Assembly (NCBI RefSeq): GCF_963576675.1 | Contig: NC_088911.1 | Coordinates: 136,837,929-136,901,928 of the forward strand | Reading direction: 5' to 3' | Length of the DNA: 64,000 nt | Source: Euphorbia lathyris | Lineage: Eukaryota; Streptophyta; Magnoliopsida; Malpighiales; Euphorbiaceae | Part shown: positions 53,399 to 64,000 of the stretch, in pieces | How positions within the stretch are numbered: position 1 is the stretch's first letter | Layout of the letters: the number at the start of each line of letters is the position of its first letter | The notes under the pieces: generated by a model | The model's database searches: none | The model's input: only the letters and a program-made list of their open reading frames with translations | What the model was told of the DNA's origin: nothing | Position numbers and translations under genes: made by a program

Positions 53399-55336
53399 AT
53401 GGTAAATTACGCCCATAAGAAAACTCGAGCAGCAACGTTAAAAGCGAAATTAGCCATGGAAACAATTGAGCAGCAATTGAAAGAGCTCACTATGCAGTTT
53501 TACAACCGATCTGAGGCGACCGCAGAGAAATTGGAGAAAATGCAGGCTCATCTCCAAGAAGTGCAGAATGCTCAGCAGAACAGGTTTGATGCCTTATTGA
53601 TGGAGCAAAATCAACTGCGGAAAGACCAGATTAATTCTCATCAAGCTCTGGAAGAGCTAGTTCACAAATCCATGTCCACTTTAGCCAAAATAGTCCAATC
53701 ACACCCTAATTCTTCTACTCTGTCCCCAGGGAAATCTCTCAGTTCTTTGATCAACCCTGAAAAGGGAATTCTGGGCAGTCCTCCGGGAAATCTCCAAGTT
53801 GGTGAATCTTCATTCTCAAAGACCCCTTACTTCAACAAGATGCTTCCAAAGTGTGAGCTGCCTTCCTTCACTGGATCTGAGGTGGAGAACTGGATTAGTA
53901 AGAGTTCAAAATATTTCCAGTTATTCGAAGTCGCAGAGGAAAAGAAGGTTGAATTAGCTGGGTTGTTCATGCAAGGTAGAGCTGAATGTTGGTTCAAAAA
54001 TTGGATTCCACATCATCCAGGAATCCGATGGGAAGAATTTACAGAAGCGGTGAGCAAGAGATTTCAGGAAACAGAGGTTACTGAAATTGTGGAACAACTG
54101 ACCCAATTAAAGTAGAGCAGCAGTGTAGCCAATTACCAAGATCAATTTGAGGAACTCAAATTGAAAATGGAGAAGGAATACTCTGAGATCACAGAAGCTT
54201 ATTATACCAAAAGTTTCATTGCTGGCCTGAAACCGGAGATCCGCTCAGCTGTTAGATCCCATGAACCAAAAGAAGTGTACTCAGCTATCAAGCAAGCTAA
54301 ATACCAAGAGAATTATCTCAGGGATATATTAGAAGCAGTTAAACCAAAACCTTCATTCAGATCTCCTTCGAATTTCAAACCCTGGACTCCTTCTCAAACC
54401 TCAACCAAACCACCCTACACACCAACCAAATTAACTGATTCTAAGCCTGCAAATACTTCCACTACAATGAAGAAAGTGCCAGGAGCCTGCTGGAAATGTG
54501 GTGAAAGGTATTACCCAGGGCACCAATGCAGCAATAAGAAGCTATTAGCTATCTCTGCTGGGGAAGAGGTGGAGGCAGAAGAAGTAGACCAAATTCTAGA
54601 TGAAGGAGAGCTGAATCCATGTGAAGACAAGGCAGAGGAGGAACAGATTTCATTATCCATCAATGCCTTGGATGGGGGACTGACAGACACAACAATGAAA
54701 TTGAAAGGTACTCTTAACCGAAATCCTATCATGGTGTTGATAGATAGTGGTAGCACTCATAGTTTTGTGGATGTTAACCTAGCTAAGGAAGTGAAATTGC
54801 CCTTAATAGAGGTTAAACCAGCAGCTGTAACTGTGGCAGATGGCAGACAGCTTACAGTCACTTCTAAATGTAATGATTGTAGTTGGTCTATGCAAAACAC
54901 TAGGTTCAATTTCACTCTAAGGGCATTAGATTTGGGGGACTATGACATTATATTATGGGTGGATTGGATGAGACACCACACTCCAGTTACCTTTGATTTT
55001 GGGGCTGATAGGTTGCTAGTGTATAAAGATGGTAAACAGATTGAATTGAAAAGAATTAAGGAGGAGATGTCCCTTAAAATGATGACCATGAAATCTGTTA
55101 ATAAACTGGTGTGTAGAGGATGGAAAGGAGTCACTTCCAAACTGTTTTTTATGGTAATGTCTAAGGAAGAATCTGTGTTAGCACCAGCCACAAACAAAAC
55201 ACCCCAAATCACCACCCATGACCCTATCCAAGCCTTACTAGCCTTGAACAGGCACCTTTTTCAAGTACCTACTACTTTACCTCCCAAAGAACACAAGATC
55301 ACTCAATACCCCTCAAATCTGCCACTGACCCTGTAA
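53399..55336 (+). pseudogene. Gypsy gag and protease, one stop, one frameshift at the end
   Basis: From the ATG at 53399, a coiled-coil N-terminus leads into the retrotransposon gag domain (LPSFTGSEVENWISK, GRAECWFKNW, FTEAVSKRFQE). TAG at 54113-54115 breaks it, and the same frame resumes as SVANYQDQFEELK and SFIAGLKPEIRSAV. A CWKCGERYYPGHQC knuckle (about 54487-54528) is followed by the aspartic protease VLIDSGSTHSFVD (about 54733-54771). The protease flap-side motif reads IILWVDWM where the family has ILGxDWL. Near 55318 the frame shifts, so the conserved link into RT reads in the next frame. Confidence 0.85.
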
Positions 55337-56067
55337 ATGTGAGACCTTATAGGTACTCACACCAACAGAAAGATGAGATAGAACGTTTAGTGGAGGAAAT
55401 GCTAGAAAATGGAGTTATACGACCTAGCAGTAGCCCATATGCATCTCCTGTGCTATTAGTTAAAAAGAAGGATGAGACATGGAGATTATGTGTAGATTTT
55501 CGTGAGCTAAACAAAATTACTGTCAAGGATAAATTCCCAATTCCGGTCATACAGGAACTAATTGATGAGTTGAATGGGGCTGTTAAGTTCTCTAAGATTG
55601 ATCTGAGAGCTGGGTATCACCAGATTCGCATGAAAGAAGGGGACATTCAGAAGACAGCATTCAGAACGCATTCGGGACATTACGAATTTGTGGTGATGCC
55701 TTTTGGCCTCACTAATGCACCTGCCACCTTTCAAGCTCTAATGAATTCTATTTTTAAGCCTTATTTACGCAAGTTTGTGTTTGTTTTCTTCGATGACATA
55801 CTGGTGTACAGTCCTGACCTGGAGACTCACCTAGAGCACCTCAAGATTGTGTTTCAGTTGCTCAGTGACAATCAGCTGTATGCAAAGGAGACGAAATGTG
55901 AATTTGGGGTGGATCAGATTACCTATTTGGGCCATATACTCTCTAAAGAAGGTGTGGCTACAGATCCAGAGAAGATTACTGCTATGTTGCAGTGGCCAAA
56001 ACCAACCAACCTGAAAGGGTTGAGAGGTTTCTTAGGGCTTACGGGTTACTACAGGAGGTTTGTTAAA
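55337..56067 (+). pseudogene. Gypsy reverse transcriptase, N-terminal and catalytic part
   Basis: RT blocks are all present: [103 protein letters not shown] and [16 protein letters not shown]. The catalytic FDD is intact. The reading ends at GYYRRFVK, where the solo LTR begins at 56068; it resumes at 58428. Confidence 0.9.
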
Positions 56068-58427
56068 TGTCACACCCGACCCTAGACGACCCCAATCGGC
56101 ATCGGGCGTGAGATAAAAAGATCACAATCAACACTTAAGAGTCTCCATAATTATCCAAATACCATAAGTTTCACATTTTCAAGATTTCCTCTTAGATATA
56201 TTCTGAAATAATAACTCATATTCCTATTACATTAGTCCTTCAAGAAACTCCAACATATTTTCCAACTCCATTATATTATAATTGAAATACTAAATTTCTA
56301 ATGATAATTCTAACCATAAGCCGCAACTTTCAATCCTCGCCTATCGACCGATAACCTTCTATATATCTTGTATTTTCTCACCTAAAAACATTAAAACATT
56401 TAAAACGGTGAGACAAAAATTTCAGTAAGCAATTATCAACTACATAAAGTACTTATACTCAAAATAACTATATATATAGTTTAATTTTCAAAATGCATCA
56501 TATGAAATTCATGTTCTTAAAAATGAACACTTTATGGATTAAACCATAGTAAAATACTTAAAATAGTACCTTTAACCAAATATGCAATTTAAAATATCAA
56601 GTTTGCTATCATTTCTCAAAATACCACACTTAGTCAAAACATAAATCACTGTATTAAAACACTTAATATAAAACTCGTGTTCAGCACGTATTTCGATAAA
56701 TACTCCATAAATCTTATTTCGATAAATACCTCATAAACTGTATTTCGATAAATACTTTACAAACTGTATCTTAATAAAAATACTTCATAAACTGTATATC
56801 AATAAATGATTCACCAACTGTATCCCAATAAATATTTCGCAAACCATATATCAATAAATACTTCGCAAATCGTATTTCGATAAATACTTTGCACATTGTA
56901 TCCATCCGAGAGATAATCCCCGTATGTATCAACCCCCACAATATAATAGAATCGAGATATCTCATAATTTTGCCTAACCCGCATGGTCTTACTCAACACT
57001 TCTTTGCCATACCCGATAGGTCTTTCAACTGTGTACACAGGCCGTATTTCTCACTAAATACGGACTTTAATTAAATCCACCTATTCGGATTACTCTTGAT
57101 GGATACTAAAAATTTTATAAATCAAATCACTTTTCACAATCAAATTTCATAATTATTTCATAATCTTATATCATAAAATTATAATATATTCAAATCTCTT
57201 TTCACAACCATAAACTATTTGGCTTCCGCAAAAGAGCCACAATTATTCAAATATTCTCTAAAAATTGCTCAAAATACAAAATCATTTACAATCAAATACT
57301 CTTTTAATATAATTAAAATCAGAAATATATAAATCAACATCATAAAATTTTCAAGTACTTTCCTTCAATTTCACTCTCCAAAATATTAAGTCATAAATCA
57401 TTATTAGCTAAAATCACCAATAAATAATTTAAAAGGATATTATCAAGACTAACTTCAATTTCTTAAAAATATAAACACATAAATCATCATATATAAATAC
57501 TTTATTTCAATAAATCACAAATTCATCAAAATTACTACTTTAACAATTTTTAATTAAAACTAAAATAAACTTTAAGAGATAAACTTATAGAAAACCACTC
57601 ATTTACTCTTCAAAATATCAAATCTTACACAAATATTAATCAAATATACAAAGTTCATCAAAACAAGACCCAAATCATGTATAAATTAATATATATTATA
57701 GGTTAAAATTAACATGCAAATACATATATAATTCCTTTGAACTTAACTTTAAGCTCATGTTAAAAATTAATCCATATAAACTCCAATTAATCAAATGCAT
57801 GTCAAAAATCACCACAAACAATAAATTTTCTGAAAAATATAGAGTTATATATACATATATATACATAAAAACTCAAAATGGTAGTTGATAATTACTTACT
57901 TTAGCACTAATTGTGAAAATTAGCACATTAAACCTCAATTCTTCCCCTCAAATCTGCTTAGGGCGAATCACATCTAGAGAGCTCCAAATCAAAATCACAC
58001 CGACCACAACATGTATTAGGATGTCTAGAAGCTACTGTAAAAAAATCAGCTCGATCCAACGGTTTAATCTCTAGATATCAAGAAATCATTGTTGTTGGGT
58101 ATGTTTAAGAATTTGAAGGAACAAAGGAAAAGATGGAGAAGGAAATAAAATATGAAATGAGTTGTTGATTTTCTACATCTTTGATATACGAAATGTAGGT
58201 ATTGAAGATTAGGATTTATGTTCCCAATAGTGGATAATATCCATTTTAGTCACTCTAAACTCTAGTCTCCTTTAAAACTTACCCTAAACTTTTAATTTCT
58301 TCGAAAATCATGAAATTGGCCTCCAAACTATATCCATAATACCCAATTAACTCTTCAATCAATAAATAAATATAGTGTAACATAATATTAGGGTATAATA
58401 ATTAAAATTAGTGACACGGATGTGACA
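56068..58427. mobile_element. Solo LTR (2360 bp) of another LTR retrotransposon
   Basis: TGTCACACCCGACC start and GATGTGACA end, with 7-bp inverted ends TGTCACA/TGTGACA. A perfect 5-bp TTAAA duplication (56063-56067 and 58428-58432) flanks it, and the gypsy RT frame is continuous on removing it. There is no internal region, so it was left by LTR-LTR recombination. Orientation was not determined. It contains a 26-bp tandem array. Confidence 0.9.
56689..56898. repeat. 26-bp tandem array in the solo LTR
   Basis: Eight head-to-tail units of a TATTTCGATAAATACTTCAT-type sequence followed by AAACTG. All are 26 bp except the fourth (28 bp). Units are degenerate relative to each other. Confidence 0.85.
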
Positions 58428-59335
58428 TTAAAGATTATAGTGCTGTCAGTAGGCCCCTAACAGAATTATTGAAGAAAGATCAGTTTGTTTGGTCTGAAAC
58501 TGCCACAAAAGCCTTTCATCACCTAAAACAGCTCATGACCCAAGCCTCGGTGCTGGCCTTGCCTGATTTCAACCAGCCTTTTGTGGTGGAGTACGATGCA
58601 AGTGGACAGGAATAGGGGTTGTCCTTATGCAACAGCAGAGGCCAATCTGCTATCTCTCCAAGGCCTTATGTCCCAGAAATCAAAAGCTCTCAGCCTATGA
58701 GAGGGAACTGATAGCTATTTTGCAAGCTGTAACTACATGGCGGCCATATTTGGAGACCTCACCTTTCGTCATCAAAACAGATCACCAGAGCATTAAACAC
58801 TTGTTGGAGCAACGCTTAGATACTGCTTTACAGATTAAAGGAATCTCCAAACTGCTAGGATTGGAGTATTCAATTCAATATAAGAAAGGCAGCGAGAATA
58901 GGGTGGCTGATGCACTGTCTAGACAGTTTGAGGGTCCAGGTGGCGAGGAAACTGCTCAATTAGTTGTTGTTTCAATGGTTGTTCCTTCCTGGTTAGGAGA
59001 AGTTCAGGAATCTTATCTTCAAGACCCAGTAGCTACGCAATTGCTTCAGAAATATACAATACAGAAGGACCCTCAAGGTCATTATGCATTTCAGAATGGC
59101 ATCCTGACTTACAAGCACAGGGTGTATATTGGGGCCTCTACAACCTTAAGGGATAAGATTATACAGGTTTGTCACAATTCTCCTATAGGGGGACATTCAG
59201 GCATTAGAGGAACCTTGATCAGAGTACAACAAAGTTTCTTTTGGCCTAAGTTGAATGAGCACATTATTGCTTGGGTTAGCAGATGTGACACCTGCCAATG
59301 TTGTAAGGCAGATCATGCACCATACCCTGGGTTAT
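58428..59335 (+). pseudogene. Gypsy RNase H and integrase zinc finger, frameshifted and truncated
   Basis: It continues RT as KDYSAVSRPLTELLKK, then PFVVEYDASG. A 1-bp insertion near 58606 gives a TAG, and reading resumes in the next frame as GVVLMQQQ. RNase H blocks follow: PICYLSKALCPRNQKLSAYE, VIKTDHQSIKHLL and NRVADALSRQ. The integrase HHCC domain (HNSPIGGHSG, then CDTCQCCKAD) ends at YPGLL, where the Athila-like element starts at 59336. The catalytic core is missing in this window. Confidence 0.88.
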
Positions 59336-61001
59336 TGATGCGCCTTCACCTACGTTGGGATGAAGACTCACTAAGGGATAAGTGTACCTCGTCGTTATCA
59401 AGTAATAAATTTCTGGTTAAGTCTAGGTTATCGTCCACAGGATTTATTTCTGCAAGTATCGAGCTACTTGGTTTCAAGAGTTATCTAGGCTTAGGGGGTT
59501 TTGAGTTTGTTTGATTAAGTTAATCTACTCCTAGGTTGAATTATACTAATCCTAACTAAGTTATCTGATTCTAACTAAGTTATTCTATGCCTAATTAAGT
59601 TACTCTACCCCTAATTAATTTAAACTACTCCTAATTGATCTTTCACTAATATAATTATCCGAAGGAACATGGTATGAACGATAATAATGAAGATAGATTA
59701 TTAGGTCTATTGAATAAAAACCTAATCTGAGTCACTTGTATTCAAGGCGATTAACCCTACTTACCCTCCTGAAGTTCCTAGCGCGTGATTCCCTAAGGCC
59801 GAAACTAGGTCTAAGGCTCAGTAAATTGGCGCTTAATCAACTAAGAGGTCGTCAATCTCCTAGGCTCTGACTAGGTCAGATTCAGCTCGCAATATGTGCC
59901 TACTAGATTTTGGGGCTTTTGAATGAGTTAAACCAATTGAATAAAGCGTAAGACAGAGATTAGACAAATAATCATAGAACAAAACAAGAGCTAAATTATT
60001 ATTAAAGGCGAAGATAAATGTCACAAGATACAATAAGCTAAGTTCGGCAACTGTATCAAAGAGTACAAACAAGGAAAGATAAAAGGAGATACAAAAATCC
60101 CTTTCAGGGAACCTGTTTACTCTGCAGCCGGCGACCCAGTCTTAAGGACGAACCTTGATAATTCCTCGAGAAAAGCTTTACAGGAGCTTCAATGGAGGTT
60201 TGAAGAAGATGGAGGAGATGGAGAGGAATTACAAGGGGAAAGCTAAAAATAATTTACAAAAATGAAAGATACTAATTTACATTGGAAAAACTCTATTTAT
60301 AGGCGTGGCTCGACCCTCTTTTTGACCTATTTTCGTGTCCTTATGCAGGTAGGAAGTCGTGGGATCCGCCGTGGCATCGTGGGGGCGGAATTGGTCTTTT
60401 TGACCAATTCCCGCAGGTCTGCTCGCCGAGCAGGGCGAGCTGCTCGGCGAGCAGGCGCTACTCGCGACCAGCAGTGCCCTGCTCGGCGAGCAAGCCTTTG
60501 GTGGCCTGCTCGGCGAACAGGCATCCTGCTCGCCCGAGCAGGCCTCCAGGGGCCTGCTCGGCGAGCAGGCATGGCCTACGGAGGCCCGCTCGTCGAGCAT
60601 TCTTGCCCGGTATGCCCCCGTGTGCTTGCCGACTGCCGTCGATGCCTTTTTCGTCCGAACTTATACCTGCGCATGTACAGAAACTCCAGATAACATTAGT
60701 CCAAAGGCTAAATTGACCCGCCAATCGCTTATTTTGAGCAAACGCTTCGTTTGGTGCGACTTTTGACGGACCAATTAGCTTCAAAAGATAACGGAATTAT
60801 ACTATGCATGCTATTTTGGCCATAATTGCCTAAATTGGTCATAAAACGAGCCTAAACAGCGGAAAATAAATAAAATGTTTCCAATTCCTAACTAACTCAC
60901 ACAAAAGCATTTAAATGCGAGAAATGCTTGATTATTAACTAAATAATGCTAAAACCCGTCCAAAAATTGTACTCAAAGATAGGGGTTTTTGACCCCTATC
61001 A
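59336..61001 (-). repeat. Intact 1666-bp LTR of the Athila-like family
   Basis: The minus strand begins TGATAGGGGTC (61001) inside a 9-bp terminal hairpin and ends CGCATCA at 59336. It gives the full LTR length for the family and shows which parts the other copies lack. TATA sequence lies on the minus strand near 60295. Confidence 0.9.
60417..60602. repeat. GC-rich palindromic minisatellite, third copy
   Basis: About seven TGCTCG(G/C)CGAGCA-type cores, some degenerate (GCGAACAG, TCGCCCGAGC). It is in the same LTR position as 11345-11552 and 12646-12850, with different linkers and unit count. Confidence 0.8.
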
Positions 61002-62557
61002 AACCTCCTCGCACTTAAAACTTTACTTGTCCCCAAGTAAACTAAAAAAACTAAACCCGCAATCACAAGCAAGCTAGAAAACCTCCCGGTTTGACTAGGT
61101 GCTTGACACAATTTCGAGCATCTGTAATTACATGCATTCGGAAATACAAAGTAGAGACACGATATCCAAAAGCCGCATTTCAATTATCATAGGTTATAGT
61201 TTTAAGGAAAATGACACATGTTCAATTAAACGAGCTTGAGGGGATCGCTAAGTAAAACACCTCACCATAGGTAGTTCACTCATTTCACACAATTTTGGTG
61301 GCTAAAGTGTTTACTTTCGGCTTATGTTCTTGCTTAGGATTACGTTGATTTTGCACGTTCATCCGAGTTCCTCTACTATGCTATATGACTCCGATGATAT
61401 CAAAAACAGCCTCGAATTTGGGTTGTAATGTGGTTAGAGGGTTAAAGGTACAACAAGGGTTAATAGTTCTAGCGCTAGAAAAACAAAGTTCAAATGGCTT
61501 TAGCAAATATGAAGTGATTGAGCTTTTTATTCATCCATTATTCTCTTTTTGGGATGTTTTCTTGAGACGTTTTGATTTAAAGAACTGGGGGATGAAGTTC
61601 TCCCCTTTTAGTTCGTCTCTTTTCTTTTCTTTTCTTTTTTTTCTGTTTTTCTCTTCTTCCCCTTTTTTTTGGATAGTGATGCTCATTCACTTCTTAGCCT
61701 TTTGGCTTGCTACTATAATGCCATAAACAAAGAAAAAGCGCTAGAAGAAAACAAAGGCTCAATTTGAGCTTTGCAAAAATTTTGGGTTAAGTAGTAAACC
61801 AAGTTGTGGTTTGCAAAAATAGGTTAGAACGAAAGAAAAATCTATAAACTACAAAAATATAGGCTCAAAGGGGATTCCTAGAGTGGATGAAAAAGAGAAA
61901 ATGAGATAAAGAAAAAGGGTTAATTCTAATGAGGCTGATTTCATCGTTTATCATCTCAAATCATTGCATGTAGGTTCAACACAGTATTAGGTGCAAAATC
62001 TGTAATCTTTCCACAAGTCAAAGCATTCACACAAAAATGTCAAGAAAAAGAGCTTTTTGATGTTCGCTCTTGGGCTCAAATTCAACTCACAATTCTTTGG
62101 GTTTCAATTTTGTGTTTACTAGTTTTCCCCAAACTCAAGTTCAACATCACATGCCTTCAATTCTTAAGTTATCTACCTAAGTAATGATTTTAGCATTTCT
62201 TCAAAAGTAGGGTCTAAATGCAAACTTTAGCTCATGCTCTTACAGATACAAGGATTGTGTCCTACACCTAAACTAGTTATCATGCAATATTAGATTCGGT
62301 TCTCAGCCCTCAAGTACAAATAACGAAGTTTGGATTCGAAGGAGGTTCACGGTTTTAGGTCCTAAACATGTAAAACATAAATAAAACCCGAAAAATGAAA
62401 AACTAAACTAGACACGACGTAACAAAAATTTAAAAATTATACAATTTTTGTAAGTTTGTCTACCCCTCCTCCTCACACTAAAAATATGCAATAAGTTCCA
62501 ACATTGCATCACAAATCATAAAGTACGAGTGTAAAGAGTTAGGGTGGAGAAGACAAC
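61002..62557 (-). other. 3' non-coding region of the third Athila-like copy
   Basis: Matches 9393-10950 in reverse, with more substitutions. It includes the T/C-rich tract near 61615-61670. No gene. Confidence 0.75.
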
Positions 62558-63751
62558 TTACTGATCGGCCGGGGGAGGTGGCCATGGCATGTTATAGCGC
62601 TCGCAGTAGTCTGACGCTACATATTCAAGGCCCGTGAGCCTCCGGTCCATGTTCTGTTCGAAGGTTGTGAACCGTTGGTCCATTTGTTGAACAGTGTTGA
62701 ATGTCCGAAGGTTCAGGTCTCGCATTTCTGCCATCATGGTGTTGATGGCTTGGAATTGGGCCTCCGTCCCCGGTGCTCGGTCTTCCATTTGGTCTCCTGC
62801 TGTTGCAGGTTCTTCTTCCTCAGGTTCCTCGTCCATATGCCGTGGTGGAATTCGTGCTCTTTTCCGTCCCCCTCTGCTAGAGCTTGCTCCTTTGGTTGGG
62901 TTCCTATTTAAGACTTCATAAAAAGTAGATCTCCCCAAAAACTTGGAGTTAAGCAAAGTAGGGTAAAAAGCAACTTCTTGAATGTCTAAATTTTTGAATT
63001 GGCTATCAAGTAGGTTGGTAACTAAGTGTCCAAGGCCAAGGGAACCGCGTTTTCTACTCGTTTGGCTTGAGAACCCCTCAAAGATGGTCTTGACATTATC
63101 CACGTGTTTGTGGTTGGCCACACACCAAAGTATGAGCAATTCTGTCTTTGAGACTTTATTGCTCTCGTTTTTGCCCAACAAGTTGTGAACCACAAACTTG
63201 TGAACAAGGTTGAGGAGTGGGTCCAAGAGAGCGACTGGGCTAGCAGTCTGGGAGTCAAAATCCAATATGCCTATTAATTGTTCCCAGGCCATATCTTTTG
63301 TCATGGGTTTCTCAAAATCTGAGATTGCCTCTGGGTTGTTATAGACTCCCATCAGGGCTGCTAGTGTGGTATCACTGAGACGGTAAGGTTTACCATTCAG
63401 TCTAAAAGAATGCTTACCACAGCCCGTGGGTAGCTCTTTTTTCCAAGTAGTCAAAAATTCCATAGTGAAGTTGTGATAAACTGGGGTCGGTTTTGTGGCT
63501 AGTCTATACCAGTCGTGGAATTTGAGGATTTCATTGAAATCCTTTTTCAAGCCTATAGACGCTAAATATGTTTGATCAACAACTATATGGGTGGCAAGTT
63601 CTTGCTTAGAAAATCTATCATACAATACCCCCTCACGTTCATCAACGAGCCCAAAAGGTGGGTCATACTTAGCTTGGAGTGTATCGCTGAACTCGATGTC
63701 AGACTCGGCTTCATTCTCAACTACGACCTTGGCTTTGCCCTTCTTACCCAT
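62558..63751 (-). CDS. ATHILA ORF-1-type protein, third copy, intact
   Basis: From the ATG at 63751 (MGKKGKAK) to the stop at 62560-62558: 397 residues, the same length as 8199-9392. All conserved blocks are present (RFSKQELATHIVVDQTYLAS, YHNFTMEFLTTW, SFRLNGKPYRLSDTTLAALM, KTELLILWCVANHKHVDN, GSLGLGHLVTNLL). Substitutions are scattered and conservative, and the frame is unbroken despite divergence. The acceptor CCTCAG|GAACT lies 6 bp before the ATG. Function unknown. Confidence 0.8.
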   Translation of the reverse strand: MGKKGKAKVVVENEAESDIEFSDTLQAKYDPPFGLVDEREGVLYDRFSKQELATHIVVDQTYLASIGLKKDFNEILKFHDWYRLATKPTPVYHNFTMEFLTTWKKELPTGCGKHSFRLNGKPYRLSDTTLAALMGVYNNPEAISDFEKPMTKDMAWEQLIGILDFDSQTASPVALLDPLLNLVHKFVVHNLLGKNESNKVSKTELLILWCVANHKHVDNVKTIFEGFSSQTSRKRGSLGLGHLVTNLLDSQFKNLDIQEVAFYPTLLNSKFLGRSTFYEVLNRNPTKGASSSRGGRKRARIPPRHMDEEPEEEEPATAGDQMEDRAPGTEAQFQAINTMMAEMRDLNLRTFNTVQQMDQRFTTFEQNMDRRLTGLEYVASDYCERYNMPWPPPPADQ

Positions 63752-64000
63752 AGTTCCTGAGGAATAGACCAAAAAAATGGACAAGTTAGGACATATTTAC
63801 AATTTTGAACATAAACCCCCAAATAAACCATTCATAGGCATAAACCATAGTTTAGGAATTTAGGGACTAAAACCATAAGTATTCGGTCCCTAAGTGTTTT
63901 ACCCGTAATCCACAAATTCATGCAAAATTAGAGATGCCCAATGACTAAAACATGGTAAGAATGCAATTCATAACTCTATTGGCAAGTTTTTAACTATAAA
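63752..64000 (-). other. Start of the spacer upstream of the third ATHILA-type ORF
   Basis: Corresponds to the inferred intron region (7950-8198 of the left unit). No gene; the donor side is outside the window. Confidence 0.6.

Larger units (their letters stand above)
53111..59335 (+). mobile_element. Ty3/gypsy element with short LTR, broken and 3'-truncated by nested insertion
   Basis: 5' LTR 53111-53361, primer site, gag-protease-RT-RNase H-integrase in one order, with the 3' half cut off by the Athila-like element at 59336. A solo LTR of another family sits in RT/RNase H. The short LTR and CWKCGERYYPGHQC knuckle suggest a chromovirus-like, perhaps Reina, lineage; no chromodomain is visible because the end is missing. 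Confidence 0.85.
59336..64000 (-). mobile_element. Third copy of the pol-less Athila-like retrotransposon (minus strand, continues past the window)
   Basis: Complete 3' LTR (59336-61001), 3' non-coding region and intact ATHILA-type ORF, in the same order as 8199-12173. The candidate duplication base sequence at the left edge is GTTAT (59331-59335). Gag and the 5' LTR must lie beyond 64000. It is visibly more diverged than the two palindrome units are from each other. Confidence 0.88.

Overview
This is a plant (eudicot-type) nuclear window made almost entirely of nested transposable elements, with two ordinary host genes: a GRAS-family transcription factor (38710-39999) and an E-class PPR protein with one intron (50369-52983). 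The evidence for a plant is the mix of Sirevirus-type Ty1/copia elements with env-like ORFs, Athila-type Ty3/gypsy elements primed by tRNA-Asp, a CACTA transposon, Mutator-like elements, an RTE-type LINE, and GRAS and PPR genes. I cannot name the species.

Left block (1-37891): an old Sirevirus copy (copia A: RT at 1150-1967, RNase H at 26397-26881, env-like ORF 27401-30508, 3' LTR 31029-37891) has been invaded repeatedly. An Athila-type LTR sits at its left edge (1-1149). A second, younger Sirevirus (copia B, 1968-26396, CAAAT duplication) sits in its RNase H region. Copia B is itself split in gag by a 13-kb structure (4287-17288) made of two copies of a pol-less Athila-like element joined tail to tail, which gives inverted-repeat arms of about 5.1 kb. 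The 3' LTR of copia A holds a 5.5-kb CACTA element (31930-37407) carrying fragments of an ABCG/PDR transporter gene and probably a SANT/Myb-like gene. Nested inside that CACTA is a Mutator-like element (35220-36292) carrying a fragment of a MATE transporter gene.

Middle block (37892-50368): the GRAS gene comes first. Starting 86 bp after its stop codon is a minus-strand copia composite (40086 to about 46860) whose two LTRs belong to different families and whose RT core is missing. A full-length RTE LINE with an unbroken 1022-codon ORF (40493-43760, 16-bp duplication) is inserted in it. Small inverted-repeat elements follow (47438-48300, 49045-49290, 50160-50290).

Right block (50369-64000): after the PPR gene comes a Ty3/gypsy element with a 251-bp LTR (53111-59335). 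It is broken by a 2.36-kb solo LTR (56068-58427) and by a third copy of the pol-less Athila-like element (59336 to beyond the window, minus strand).

Most element genes carry stops or frameshifts. The unbroken exceptions are the copia B env-like ORF, the ATHILA-type ORFs at 8199-9392 and 62558-63751, and the LINE ORF. All alignments were made by eye; family names below clade level are inferences.
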